Shown: one piece after another, positions 1 to 11,410 of the stretch
How positions within the stretch are numbered: position 1 is the stretch's first letter
How the letters are laid out: each line of letters opens with the position of its first letter
Origin: Saccharum officinarum
Taxonomy: Eukaryota > Streptophyta > Magnoliopsida > Poales > Poaceae
Direction: 5' to 3'
Length of the DNA: 64,000 nt
NCBI GenBank assembly: GCA_020631735.1
Contig: CM036201.1
Coordinates: 79,150,502 to 79,214,501, forward strand
Translations under genes and position numbers: made by a program
The notes under the pieces: generated by a model
What the model saw: the letters and a program-made list of their open reading frames with translations, nothing else
Database searches by the model: none
What the model was told of the DNA's origin: nothing

Positions 1-681
1 CATCACTAGAGCTTTCATCATCATCACTAATCGGAGTTGTCACTATCCCAAGTGACTACATAACCACCACCCTTCTTCTTCTGTTGAAAGTGAAGTTCTT
101 CTTTGCTTTCTTCTCATTCTCTTTCTTATCCTTCTTGTTCTTCTTGAGCTTCAAGTCCCCATTATGAAATCTCTTATCTTCATAGGGGCAATCCGCCACT
201 ATGTGATCGGGGCTATTGCAATTATAGCAAAGGGTCTTTGCCTTATAGTGTCTCTCCTCTTCCTTGCCCCATATCCTTTCTTCTTCATGAACCTTCCATC
301 TTATGCACAAGGAGGGCCATGGTCTCATCATCGAATGGATCATCATCATCACTTTCTACCTTGCTCTTGCCTTAGAGGATGAGCCTTGAATGCAATGGGC
401 TTCTCTTGCTTGACCTTGGTCTCCTTCTTCTCTTCTACCTCATCTTATCATCATTGTATTGGGCATCGGTCATTATATCTCCAAGTACATTGGTTGGTTT
501 GAGCCTTGTCCAATCCTCTCTAAAGATCATTCTTCTCAAGGTGGCAAACTTCTTGGGTAAGCACATCAAGAACTTGTGTGAGAAGTCCTTGTCCTCAACC
601 TCTCCCAAGCCCCTTGAGATCATTGACAATGACTTGGAGCCTATAGAACATCTCCGGGATGGATTCATCATCCTTCATCTT
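1..681 (-). pseudogene. Ty1-copia gag remnant, cut by a sequence gap
   Basis: Read on the minus strand, 435-671 gives a piece of the copia gag (UBN2-type) domain, including the stretch DKDFSHKFLMCLPKKFATL, and 56-352 gives a CCHC zinc knuckle (CYNCNSPDHIVADC) followed by a lysine-rich tail. The two pieces are in different frames; the shift falls near 430, where the first frame stops just after DDKMR. Gag is the nucleocapsid precursor of an LTR retrotransposon and the knuckle binds the element's RNA. The 5' part of the ORF lies beyond the gap at 682, and no protease or RT follows before the window edge. The family call is firm; the clade is not determined. Confidence 0.8.
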
Positions 682-781
682 NNNNNNNNNNNNNNNNNNN
701 NNNNNNNNNNNNNNNNNNNNNNNNNNNNNNNNNNNNNNNNNNNNNNNNNNNNNNNNNNNNNNNNNNNNNNNNNNNNNNNNN
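682..781. other. assembly gap (100 N)
   Basis: Exactly 100 N, the usual placeholder for a gap of unknown size. The flanks are not copies of each other, unlike the other two gaps in this window. Confidence 0.99.
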
Positions 782-844
782 AATGCCAGCACCTTAGACA
801 ATGCTAACACGAGTCTTTCATTCATACACCACAAGACGCAAATA

Positions 845-2080
845 ATGAACGATTGCTTCCACGCGGGCTTTTGTCTGTTCGGACGTCGTGCGCCACACTC
901 CGTCTCATCGCTTCCGCCCACGCTGATCGCCCTCGCCTGCGGCGCGCGCCTCGCCCGCAACACTTGCTCCTTCCCGTCGCTTGCTGGCCCATCACGCGCC
1001 AGGCTTGTCCAGATTCGACCCGCGTGTCGCGCTGCCCGCCTGCCACAGCCATCCCTCGCCATGCCCCCATTCTGCGTGCATTGCCTCTGTTCTCCCCATC
1101 TATCGTTGTCTATCTCACGTCAACTGATAGTAGAGCGCCTCCTGGTCTCTTCTTCAACCCCCAACGCCATCGGGATGCCTCGCCGCAGCCACCCCTGTCG
1201 ATGACCGCTGGGCGCATGTGCCGGGGCGTCTTGTGTCATCGCCAGCTGAGCCAAGGGCACCCATGACCATGGCTGAATGCTAGTGGTGCTTGCGCGCCGC
1301 CGCTCACCGTCGACTCCCACCCTGACGTCTGGAATCAACTGGCCTAGGCCTCCTCTCCCTATATTGTAAATGTATGTTTCAAGTGTTTCGGAAATATGTT
1401 GCAGCTATTTCATATGGATGTTGCAAAAGTAGATCAGAGATGTTGCACATGCTGCATATGTTACCAGGGTTTTTGAGGCATGTTTTGTAAGCGTTTGTTC
1501 GAAAAGTTTCATCTGTTCCAGACATACGTTGCAGGTGTTTTGATCTGGATGTTGCATATGTTTCACACTGTTATAAATAGAATGTTCCAAATGTTCTATC
1601 TGTTTTAGTCTTATGTTATAACAAGTGTTTTTATGTTGCAAGTGTTTTATCTGGGTGTTGCATATGTTTTACACATATATTGCAAGTGTATGTTACAGAT
1701 GTTTCATCTGTTCTAGACGTATGTTGCATTCAAGTGTTTCATGTTGCACATGTTTCATGTTGTTCGGAGAGTCAGGGGACGCGGGGAGTGATAGATGGTG
1801 GCACGTCACGAGCGCTAGGGAATGGGGCGCGGCAAGCCGGGGGTCGACGGACGTGGCGCACGACGCGCTGGGAGCCGGCGGTCGGGGCGCGACGGGGCAA
1901 GGTGCGGGGCAGGTCGAGTCGAGGTGGACGGGGCGGACTGCGCGTGCGAGGAGAGTCGTCCGGATGCACTGGCGCAGTGACAGGAGTGGGGTGCGTTTGC
2001 GGGGCGGGGCGAATTAGCAGACGGGGGCAGGCTGCGTTGGCGTTCAGACGCACGCGTCCGTCGAACGCTAGCCATGCCAA
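845..2080. mobile_element. GC-ended repetitive element with TGTTGCA repeat core (copy 1)
   Basis: A very GC-rich left arm (about 845-1350) and right arm (about 1765-2078) enclose an AT-rich core (about 1365-1765). The core is a degenerate array of short units built on TGTTGCA, ATATGTTTCA and TCTGGATGTTGCA. The same three-part plan recurs at 13774-14069 plus 25066-26118. Both copies end on the right with a CGTCCG-type motif followed by CGCTAGC. No transposase is visible. The long overlapping reading frames in the arms differ on every frame and look like GC bias. This is probably a non-autonomous DNA transposon, but its superfamily is not assigned because no clean target duplication was found. 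Confidence 0.5.
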
Positions 2081-2404
2081 ATAATGAAGTGTGTAGTCAT
2101 AATATGCATGGATGCACATGTTTTATTTGCTGTTGGTAAACCTTTTCCTGCCTTTTGAAAATGATGCATAATCTTTGCCTTTATTTATATTTATACATTT
2201 AGATACAATACAAGAAGATAGCAAGAGTTTTTACAACGAGCGGTACAAACAACGCCTAGCTAGATGCCCTATGCTTCAGAATTATTTCATGTTTAAACAA
2301 AGCAAAACAAAGCACACGGAATATATAATCTCGGAAATTACAGGTACAGTAGGGTGGCAGATGCAGCGATTGAGCAGGAACTAGCAGATGCATGGTATGC
2401 TTCA

Positions 2405-2647
2405 TCATTTGGTCATCGGAGGACTTTTGCCATGGCCACCGCTGGGGCTAGGGCCTGGAGTGGATGGTGGGAACGAATCGGTGTCCTTGTTAGTTGCAGC
2501 TGCAGGCACCTGCAGAACCCTTCTTCCAGTGCATGGATAATGGTGCGTGCTCATGGTAGCAGCAGGGAGCTGCACGAAGCAGCAGGTGGTGCTGAGCAGC
2601 ATCATGGTGATGAGCACAGCAGCGACGGTTTTCGACGAGATGGCCAT
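2405..2647 (-). CDS. small secreted peptide precursor, PIP-like
   Basis: An 80-residue ORF. It starts MAISSKTVAAVLITMMLLST, a typical signal peptide (hydrophobic core at about residues 7-25), so the product should enter the secretory pathway. The middle is short and variable, and the C-terminus reads STPGPSPSGGHGKSPP. This resembles the SGPSxxGxGH motif of PAMP-induced peptides (PIP/PIPL), which are cut out as short hydroxyproline-rich signals, but the last glycine-histidine spacing differs by one residue. A TATA box lies about 115 bases upstream at 2762-2770 and TTTATT (AATAAA on this strand) occurs about 225 bases downstream of the stop, so it looks like a complete intronless gene. Family assignment is an inference; it could be another class of small secreted peptide. 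Confidence 0.6.
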   Translation of the reverse strand: MAISSKTVAAVLITMMLLSTTCCFVQLPAATMSTHHYPCTGRRVLQVPAAATNKDTDSFPPSTPGPSPSGGHGKSPPMTK

Positions 2648-2761
2648 GGAGTTTACAAGCTGCAGGACACGGTAATCTTGATGATGCTAGCTAGCTAGCT
2701 AGATAGCTTGGAATATGGGATCGGGAAGAGGAGGATGAGAGAACTCAGCAGCCAGGTCCTT

Positions 2762-2770
2762 CTTTATATA
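2762..2770 (-). promoter_or_regulatory. TATA box of the secreted-peptide gene
   Basis: The minus strand reads TATATAAAG here, about 115 bases upstream of the ATG at 2647. Position and sequence suit a core promoter. Confidence 0.55.
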
Positions 2771-3149
2771 GGCAGATTGTGTGGCACTGATGTAGTTCAA
2801 AAGATGAACTTTTAAATTATTTATTTATGGGACATGGTTAGTAGAGGACCGACACCACTTACAGATATCACCGGCGAATTGTACCGTATATATGCAGTTG
2901 TGTATTTATTTGCACTAAAAACTAATTAGTGCATTTTCTTCTTCATTTCTTTTTTTTTACCTTTGTTTTTATTGTTCACCCTTGTTTCTGCTTACCTCGA
3001 TCTCCTGGTGGTTTAAAATAATAATTCCATTGGTTTAAAGTTAATATGTAGAGCATGGAAGCCCATGCAACTTGTTAGGTATCAGTATCACGTTCATGCT
3101 GTCACTTCCACCTGCACACACCCACACACAAATATTGACTGGACAAAAA

Positions 3150-3556
3150 ACTTATGGCTTGCTAGCTCGCTTGGCTCGATGGTAAGTTGGTAACTTGACT
3201 CAACTTGGCTTTATTTAATTTGTTTGTATTTAACGAGACAAATTAATATTTTTAGCTCATAAGCCAATGAGCTAGCTCAAGCCGACTTGCAAGCCAGCCC
3301 ACGAGCTAAACGGGCCAAGTATTTCCTGGGGCAACTAAACCAACAATAGCTTGATGTTATGTTGTACACATGAAGGTTGAAGTCAAGAAATAATGTATGT
3401 CATGCATTATACTTTTCGGCTTGATGTTTGCATGGAACGAATTAGTAGCTATTGATTTATTCATTAGTTGAAACAAGCTGGCTCAGGAGCTAAACAAATT
3501 GAGCCGAGCTAGAGTTAAGCTCGCTTTCGTTCTTAACGAGCTAATCTAGCCCTGCG
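3150..3556. repeat. degenerate GCTCG/CGAGC-rich repeat
   Basis: The stretch is full of short motifs such as AGCTCGCTTGGCTCG, GAGCTAGCTCAAGCC and TTAACGAGCTAATC, in both orientations, and the two ends look roughly like inverted repeats. No ORF is present. It resembles a decayed non-autonomous DNA transposon; no target duplication was recognised. Confidence 0.35.
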
Positions 3557-4411
3557 CACAGACAAACAAATTTTCTGATTATGATATCAACAGGCTGCAA
3601 AAAAAAAGTCAATTTGTTTTAAGGGAGAGGTTAAGTGATTCGGTTAATTTTGGAAGTTCAAGACGGCTAGGAGTAAGATACTGCGACTCAGTTAGCAATT
3701 TTCTTTAGTTCTTGAGAATTCAAAGATACTCAGGATGTTGTTCAAATTTTCTTTACTACAGGATAACCACGCGTGCTTGGACGCTGACTACCTTGTGCAC
3801 GTCACCGTTCCAGTGTCTGCGGCTCTGCAGTTGGCACTGACCAACACTACAACAGCTACACAGATAGCTGTTGTATAAGCACTAAAGTTCATTTCATTAT
3901 TTCTATTGTTTATTTGATTCTACTTCTTGCGTTCCAAACATGTTTTCCCATTTACATCCTGTATTTTCTAATCCTATATTTTGCCAACAACCCTTTTCTA
4001 TTCTGTGGTTTTTTCTATTTCTCTGTTTCCTTTCCTTTGTTCCTGCGTTCCTGACCACGATAATGAGCATATATTCTACTAAAATTAGCTGTAACACTCC
4101 CGATCAACATTTCGGCAGCACCAGGTTATCAAGGACTGTATCTCATGGAAGCATCATTAGACTTTAGATTTGCAGACCGAGGTACTTTGGTTCAGTAGAT
4201 TGTATGCATATTGAACCGCTTGTAATGAAATGACTAAATGAGCATATTTATATAACGCTCTACGTATCATCACATTTTACAGGGGCCTCAGGGCCATTCG
4301 GTGGAGGAATCAACATCCAAAGTTGGAGGTTCTAATTTGGCTCCCATAGCTGGATACAGAAAAGAGTCTTGAACAGCTCATGTTTAATGGTAAAGGGATA
4401 TATATCTATAT
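3557..4411. other. intergenic, nothing recognised
   Basis: AT-rich sequence with no ORF of credible coding character and no clear repeat boundary. It lies between the decayed repeat and the duplicated 3' flank of COX15. Confidence 0.5.
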
Positions 4412-5337
4412 GATCATGATTTAAAGAACCGTGCCACTACAGATTGCTTCTCTTCGTCTTTTGGGGATTGCGGTCATATTCCCAGTACTTCAAGTCAGAT
4501 TTGGAAAAGGCACTTTGAAGCCATTTAGCTTTGTTTCGACTGGCTGGAACTCGTTCAATTGTTTATGCCGAGGTTCCATCAGGCATCATGCATCCTTTGT
4601 GGAACAAGAACAAGGCATCGTCCTTTGTAGAACAAGACAACTGATCTACATTTACATATTTTTGTCTTTTTATATTGATCACTAATAAATGAAAACATGT
4701 TGTAAAGCCTAAAGAGTTTCGTATTCTTGCCAACAAACTAAGTTGTGCCTCGAGCAGAATCGAGAGAGTTCCACCCCTTAACATCAGGGCTCAATTACTC
4801 AATATGCTCTCACAAAACTTTATGCAAAGGACTAAGTTTGGATATTTGAAATCAAACCTGCCTCCAGGCGGTGAGTTGAATTATAGCATCTTGTTAAGGT
4901 AAGCGGGGCATTAGCCATAAATTATTTGGGAAAGATCAACCTGGATCTGGTTATGCATAAGAATAGAAAGGAAACAGCTTTTTTTTTCTTTTGCATCTGG
5001 TTTATTCATAAGAATAGAAAGGAAATAGAGCTTCTTTCTTTTGCGGGGAAGAAAGGAACCAAAGCTTGTGTACAATTTCTCGGTACAAATTCATCCTGGA
5101 TACAAGAAGTGCACACAGCTGTGCCAAAAAATGTAATGCAGCAATTAAAATAAGGCTAGGAAAGATTTCTAACACTTGGCACTAGAAAATATTGAGGACC
5201 CTTTATTCAAGAGCTGCATGCTTTTCCAGCAATTCCAAAATGCTACAGTAATTAGGTGGTGCATAGAAACACGGGCACCATTGCATGTTAGGATGGGGAA
5301 AGGAAAATCAACTCATAATTGTAGGGTCGAAAAATTC
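4412..5337 (-). repeat. 3' flank of COX15, source copy of an internal duplication
   Basis: This segment begins GATCATGATTTAAAGAACC and runs to 17 bases short of the COX15 stop codon at 5354-5356. A copy lies in the same orientation inside COX15 intron 2 (7602-8484). The two align along their length with scattered substitutions; the intron copy lacks about 8 bases near 7985 and about 36 bases near 8045. The segment should contain the COX15 3' UTR and cleavage site. Confidence 0.85.
5202..5207 (-). terminator. candidate polyadenylation signal of COX15
   Basis: The minus strand reads AATAAA about 150 bases past the COX15 stop. Another AATAAA is at 5001-5006. Both are repeated in the intron 2 copy (8350-8355 and 8149-8154). 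Confidence 0.4.
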
Positions 5338-5353
5338 AAGGCATAGTATCTTA

Positions 5354-8300
5354 TCAGGTTGATTTCACAGCAGATGAAATTGATTTAAGAAGAGCTGGTG
5401 ACGGCCTTCTTAGAGTGTGAGTGAGAAGGATCATAAGTGACAACAGAGTCAATGCTCCAGCCTGGTGCGCTGAGCCCAAAGAGGTTGGAACATACATCAA
5501 TAGTGTAGATATGCCCAATGTAACCTGAAATAGAATATTTAACATTATTATCGGTGTTGTACACTAGTTCATTAGGACTTGGTTATACTCTTCATGTGCC
5601 TCAAAAATGAACTTGTTCATGTAATGCAATAACTTCATCTGGCACATTGGCACACATATTGGATTGTGCACAACAATTGATAGTTACATAAGTTACTAGC
5701 AGGAACTAACAATATGAGCTGGATGTATTACCTGGAGAGCAGCCATCCCAAGTGTGCTTCCGATCAGTGACTTGACTGCTGGATGCATGTCTATTTTCCT
5801 TGCAGCCAACCATAATCCACCCACAGAGAGTAATGTGGTTGTTGCGAGAATTCGGTGATTGAGCTACAAGAATGAGAAGAGCTTGTTAGTCTACAAAACA
5901 GGTGAAGAACTCTGGACTAACACAATTCCTGTGGTGATGCACTCCAAAATTACTGGTGATCAGATCGTCAATGCATATTGACACAAGAACTTACTGTAAT
6001 ACTTATATGACACTTCTTGCAAAATGGTCAATGCATACTTTGGGGAAGAAACAAGCTGTTATGCCACTGTACTACCTATTTTGTGGTTCTGCCAAAATGA
6101 ATTGCTTAAAAACTACTCCCTCCACTCCAAATTATATGCTCTTTTGGCTTTTCTAGATATATAGTTTTTACTATGTACCTACACATAGCTGGCATACACT
6201 CCCTCCATTCCAAATTGTAAGTCATTTTGGCTTTTCTAGATTCATAGTGTTTATTTATTATGTAGCTATGTATCTAGAAAAGCCTAAACGACTTACAGTT
6301 TGGAATGCAGGGAGTATCTAGGTGCATTGCAAAAGCTATGTCAAAACGACATATGATATGGGATGAAGGGACAAGAAGCAAAGAGAGTGACTGAAAACTC
6401 TCAGATAAAATATTCCAGACAACATGTGGAGCTGAACTCCTTTGTGTGAGAACATGAACAGATCTGTAAACTTAACATTGCGAGAAAAAGTTACCTGTAC
6501 TGTAGATGTATTCTCAAAAAAATTGCGGATGAAAGGCTCCATACTAAATACATCTTCAGGAATCCAACTGTCACCCATCTTTGGGAATGAATTGTATGCA
6601 TGCCCCTTGTCATAGCAGTAATAAATAATTAGATGAAAGAAAGAAAAACGTAAACATAGTTTCGAGACAGAAACTACAAAACACACGCAGAGAATGTAAT
6701 ACGTACTGCATCATTGCCTGCAACAAATGCTCCAGATATTGCAGTAATGCCTACAACAGCACTGACAGGAATTGCCAACTTTCTGATTTTTCCTGCACCA
6801 TTTACCCAGCTCATTGATCCGGTTGGAGGGTCAGGCATCACTACTGACAAAGCAGTCCACAATATACCACAGTATATAACAAATGCAGAAGTCAGGTGAG
6901 TTGCCAGCCTGTAAGGGCTAACCCTTGGTTGAACATACTCAGATGTTGGTTCCTGAGGTGAAAAAAATAGTGAAGTTCAAAGCCTCAAAGTAATTAAACA
7001 TGAAAGACATTGTCTACTAAATACCTCAAGGCCACTTTTCACCATCCACCAGCCAATGAGTCCTTGTGCACCACCAAGTGCAAAAAGAGCCGACAACCTG
7101 AGCCCAAGTTGGCGGGTAACATAACCTTTTGCAATAAAGTATGCAAAAGGACCTGCAAATACAAAGCCCAAAGCTCTTCCCCACATTCTGTGTGCATACT
7201 CCATCCAGTATATAAATTTGAAATCTTCAAGGCTCATTCCTTTGTTCACCCTAGATATGTTTGTAGGATGCTGCAATTGCATTAGCAGAAATATGGCATT
7301 CAAAGCAGCATCACTTAAGGAAGGGGATAGTCATTATCTATTTAAAGGAAAATAAATGAAGTTTCTGAGAGTCCATGTGAACTACTTATTCTAGAATCTA
7401 GATTGCTACCAAACTCATATCAATTACTACTCCCCCGTTCAAAGTTATAATTCACTTTAGCTTTGTCCTAAGCCAAACTTCTCTAACTTTGAACATGTTT
7501 TTTAGAAAAAATATATTAACATCTACAAATTCAATTAAATGCGATGTCAACATATTTCATGGAAAATATAAAGAAACTAGTCTGCTGTTGGTGGAGGACT
7601 GGATCATGATTTAAAGAACCGTGCCACTACAGATTGCTTCTCTTCGTCTTTTGGGGATTGCGGTCATGTTCCTAGTACTTCTAGTCAGATTTGGAAAAGG
7701 CACTTTGAAGCCATTTAGCTTTGTTTCGACTGGCTGGAACTCGTTCAATGGTTTATGCTGAGGTTCCATCAGGCATCATGCATCCTTTGTGGAACAAGAA
7801 CAAGGCATCGTCCTTTGTAGAACAAGACAACTGATCTACATTTACATATTTTTGTCTTTTTATATTGATCACTAATAAATGAAAACATGTTGTAAAGCCG
7901 AAAGAGTTTCGTATTCTTGCCAACAAACTAAGTTGTGCCTCGAGCAGAATCGAGAGAGTTCCACCCCTTAACATCAGGGCTCAATATGCTCTCACAAAAC
8001 TTTATGCAAAGGACTAAGTTTGGATATTTGAAATCAAACCTGCCTTAAGCGGGGCATTAGCCATAAATTATTTGGGAAAGATCAACCTGGATCTGGTTAT
8101 GCATAAGAATAGAAAGGAAACAGAGCTTTTTTTTTCTTTTGCATCTGGTTTATTCATAAGAATAGAAAGGAAATAGAGCTTCTTTCTTTTGCGGGGAAGA
8201 AAGGAACCAAAGCTTGTGTATAATTTCTCGGTACAAATTCATCCTGGATACAAGAAGTGCACACAGCTGTGCCAAAAAATGTAATGCAGCAATTAAAATA

Positions 8301-10893
8301 AGGCTAGGAAAGATTTCTAACACTTGGCACTAGAAAACATTGAGGACCCTTTATTCAAGAGCTGCATGCTTTTCCAGCAATTCCAAAATGCTACAGTAAT
8401 TAGGTGGTGCATAGAAACACTGGCACCATTGCATGTTAGGATGGGGAAAGGAAAATCAACTCATAATTGTAGGGTTGAAAACTTCATTTATTTAAAGGAA
8501 AATAAATGAAGTTTCTGAGAGTCCATGTGAGCTACTTATTCTAGATTGCTACCAAACTCATATCAATTACTACTCCCCCGTTCAAAGTTATAATTCACTT
8601 TAGCTTTGTCCTAAGCCAAACTTCTCTAACTTTGAACATGTTTTTTAGAAAAAATATATTAACATCTACAAATTCAATTAAATGCGATGTCAACATATTT
8701 CATGGAAAATATAAAGAAACTAGTCTGCTGTTGTAGATGTTGGTGGATTTTTCTATTAACTTGGTCAGCAATTAGAGAAGTTTGACTTAGGACAAAGCTA
8801 AAGTGAACTATAATTTGAAACATAGGGTAGCACAAAACGTCGTCTTCCCTTTTTTTTCTTTTCGTTTGATGTTGCAGACTGTTGTTTATTACAATGTTCT
8901 AAACTTTCAAAAAAAATGATAATATGTGTCAAGGTTACACATGTGAGAACTATGGGAATTTCTGGTTTGATGCACATGGGAGCTAAAGTTTACTAAGCTT
9001 TCCAAACTTTGGCAGTTTTGTAACAGGTTAGACCATCATTTAGTTTAATATCATAGCTCTGGAAAGGATCCATTTTCTTCTCTCCCTTTCCTCCCTCTCC
9101 CTCTCTGTGATCCAAAGTGGGCAGAAACGAAGGCAACCAACTTCAGTAATGGTCGAAGTCAAAACCATAATACAAGGTCAAAACAGTGGATTGGATGGCA
9201 AAGCTTAGTCAAACCTTTCATATGTTCTAATACCATAAGTTGAGACAGTTATTATTAAGCGTTTGGTAGCGTCGCTGTTGTAAATGTTTGTTCACATACC
9301 CTTCAAACAACAGAGGGAGTTATTGAGTACTGAGGCAAACTGCACTGTGTAGTACTCCCTCCATTCCAAATTATAAGGCATTCCAAGAATCTTGGAGGGT
9401 CAAAGCATCTTAAGTTTGACCAAAATTATAGAGAAAATTACAAAAATTTAAAACATCAAATAGGTATACTATGAAAATATAATTAATGAAGAATCTAATG
9501 ATACTTAATTGGTGTCATAAATATTATTATCTTATCATATAAATTTGGTCAAACTTGAGATCCTTTGACTCTCTAAGATTCTTGGAATGCCTTATAATTT
9601 GGGATGGAGGGAGTACTAGTTTAGTATCACTGAAGTCGTGAGAGGGGTGTCCATTGAAATGCTTAGAACCTTCTAAGAGGGTCACGAAATCAAATCGAAT
9701 ATGCAAGAAAATAAGCTGTTGTGCATTATGAAAACAGGACATCACCTAGTTACACCAGTGACCATAAAAAAATAGCAGACAAACGTAAGGCAATGCATGA
9801 ACAAATGACAGTGATTGCATCCTTACCTCTTGTACTCAGGTGACTGCTTGTATTTCTCAAATTCCAGCTGCCACACATCGTCTGTAATTGGAGGTATTTC
9901 CCCTGTGAACTTCCAGTCAGTCATTGACAGCCCAGAACGTGTGAGCCGAGTAATCCCTCCGAGTATGACCAAGCTGAACACCCAGGCAGCACACCCAAAG
10001 AGCCATATCCCGACCGCCTTCTGTGCTTGAGGCCCTTTCGTAACAAGTAGCTTCAATCCTGAATTTGCTGCTCCATTGGCCGCAGCTGAGTTCAGTGCTG
10101 CTGCGGTAGTTGACATTCTCCTTGTGCATTGGCCAAATACGGTCTAAAATGAAACAAACATATGAATCAGCTGTAGTTTAGAGAATTCCTTAGCATGCCA
10201 AGGTGAAGTAATGAATGGTATATTGCAATGCATACCAATATTTTTCTAAAAATTTTAATAAATGGACTATGAAGTACTGATGTGTGAATTTCACATATGC
10301 AAAAAAAACAATTATTTACATTTTTGTAGTAATTTCTGCAACTGAAACACCATTGTCTATTTAACATTTCGCCCTGCAGAGATTAATTTCTGCAACTGAA
10401 GCACCATCGTATCTAAAACTCGGAAGACAGATACAGCCAAGATTCAATATTGCTAATTCGCTATATCAATCAGACAAGCTTCTCACCCCAAAATGGTCAT
10501 ATGTTAGTCGAAAACAAAAGGGATTTACCCTACATACAGTGACTGCCCCGAGCCATTTCCGTCGAAAGCGGTCCAATTACAGAAGGTCTGGCAATTCCTC
10601 CAAAATGACGGCATCGACATTTACTCAAAGGGGAGGAGAGGCCCGCTAACCTTGGGAGCTTGGGATCGGAAGGCGTGGAAGGAGCCGAACCGGGAAGCGG
10701 GAGAGAAGGCCCCCGCTGGCCCCGGCCTCGGCGGGACGAGGCAGCTTCCGCCGCCGCCACAGGAGGAGGAGGCGGATCCAACCCTAGGCGCTGGGGCCGG
10801 AGCAGGGGCGTTCCTCGGCAGACGAGGCGTCAGCAGGGCTGATGCCTGGTCCCTGCCCCGCCGGAGCAGCGCCGCGGCCACCCTGCTACCCAT
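5354..10893 (-). CDS. COX15: COX15, mitochondrial heme A synthase (7 coding exons)
   Basis: Coding exons, 5' to 3': 10893-10651, 10143-9827, 7250-7025, 6952-6707, 6605-6495, 5863-5732, 5524-5354. All introns are GT-AG and phases agree, giving 481 residues. The enzyme oxidises heme O to heme A in the inner membrane for cytochrome c oxidase. Residues 1-81 are Arg/Ala/Pro-rich with few acidic residues, a good mitochondrial presequence. The first membrane segment (about 125-144) runs into [16 protein letters not shown]. The four expected heme-ligand histidines are present: H207 (EYAHRMWGR), H281 (ATHLTSAF), H384 (LNHRIL) and H445 (SAHQAGA). The start is the first ATG in the GC-rich exon and gives a full-length presequence. 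The reading frame has no lesion. Intron 2 is unusually long (2576 bases) and holds a copy of the gene's own 3' flank and two Stowaway elements; intron 5 holds another. Confidence 0.95.
6199..6314. mobile_element. short Stowaway-type MITE in COX15 intron 5
   Basis: Inverted ends CTCCCTCCATTCCAAATTG and, on the right, CAGTTTGGAATGCAGGGAG enclose a 116-base hairpin-like element. TA follows on the right and CA precedes on the left. A related left-half fragment lies just before it at about 6117-6196. Confidence 0.75.
7332..7590. repeat. left arm of a direct repeat in COX15 intron 2
   Basis: About 260 bases that reappear at 8482-8730, flanking the inserted copy of the COX15 3' flank. From 7430 it contains the left half of a Stowaway MITE, cut off near 7590. 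Confidence 0.8.
7602..8484 (-). repeat. copy of the COX15 3' flank inside intron 2
   Basis: This is the same sequence as 4412-5337, in the same orientation as the gene. It carries the AATAAA hexamers of the source, at 8350-8355 and 8149-8154. It does not include the last coding exon. It sits between two direct repeats (7332-7590 and 8482-8730), so it entered with a long duplication of its target rather than as a transposon. Confidence 0.85.
8573..8827. mobile_element. Stowaway MITE in COX15 intron 2
   Basis: It begins CTCCCCCGTTCAAAGTTATA and ends with the near reverse complement (TATAATTTGAAACATAGGG). Inverted ends extend over about 55 bases, and TA lies on both sides, as expected for Tc1/mariner-derived Stowaway elements. 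A truncated copy of the same element lies at 7430-7590. Confidence 0.85.
9355..9613. mobile_element. Stowaway MITE in COX15 intron 2
   Basis: A 259-base element with long inverted ends (CTCCCTCCATTCCAAATTAT at left, its near complement at right) and a TA target duplication at 9353-9354 and 9614-9615. A close relative sits upstream of the gene at 11152-11408. Confidence 0.9.
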
Positions 10894-11090
10894 CGCGGCC
10901 GGCGGCGGGGTCCGGCGACTGGTGCGGCGGTTTGCGGAGGAAGTAGAACTGTTGCGACTTGTGAAAGAGGTTTAGAAATGGTGTGCGTGGGGGGTTTAGG
11001 GGCCACGTGTAGGAGGTGATCAACTACCGGCGCCGTCACACGGTTTTGTGCTAAATCCGGGGTTTACCCGCTGGAAATGTGTGATCCAAG

Positions 11091-11133
11091 AACTTTAGGG
11101 GGTGTTTTTTTTTTTGCGACGAAACTTTAGGGG
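11091..11133 (-). mobile_element. very short LINE-like insertion with 11-bp target duplication
   Basis: AACTTTAGGGG occurs at 11091-11101 and 11123-11133. The 21 bases between read, on the minus strand, TCGTCGC followed by a run of A and then CAC. A direct repeat around an A-tailed scrap is the footprint of target-primed reverse transcription. The piece is so short that chance slippage is an alternative. Confidence 0.45.
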
Positions 11134-11151
11134 TATTTGGCTAGGCAACTG

Positions 11152-11408
11152 CTCCCTCCATTCCAAATTAAGGCATTTCAAGAATTTTGAAGAGTCAAAG
11201 CATCTTAAGTTTAACCAAAATTATATAGAAAATTATAAAAAGTTATAACATTAAATAGTTATACTATGAAAATATAATTAATGAAGAATCTAATGATACT
11301 TAATTGGTGTCATAAATATTATTATCTTATTATATAAATTTCGTTAAACTTGAGATCTTTAACTCTCCAAGATTCTTGGAATGCCTTATAATTTAGGATA
11401 GAGGAAGT
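11152..11408. mobile_element. Stowaway MITE upstream of COX15
   Basis: Same family as 9355-9613: the same inverted ends and the same internal AATATAATTAATGAAGAATC stretch. It starts about 260 bases upstream of the COX15 ATG and could lie in or near its promoter. Confidence 0.8.
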
Positions 11409-11410
11409 AA

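Noticed and set aside
1365..1765. Regularly spaced repeats, considered as a CRISPR-like array
   Set aside because: This is plant nuclear DNA; units are degenerate, adjacent and without unique spacers or cas genes.
595..2119. Long overlapping reading frames on both strands in GC-rich DNA
   Set aside because: Several frames are open at once, products are Arg/Ala/Pro-rich and without domains, and some cross the N gap. This is GC bias in a repetitive element.
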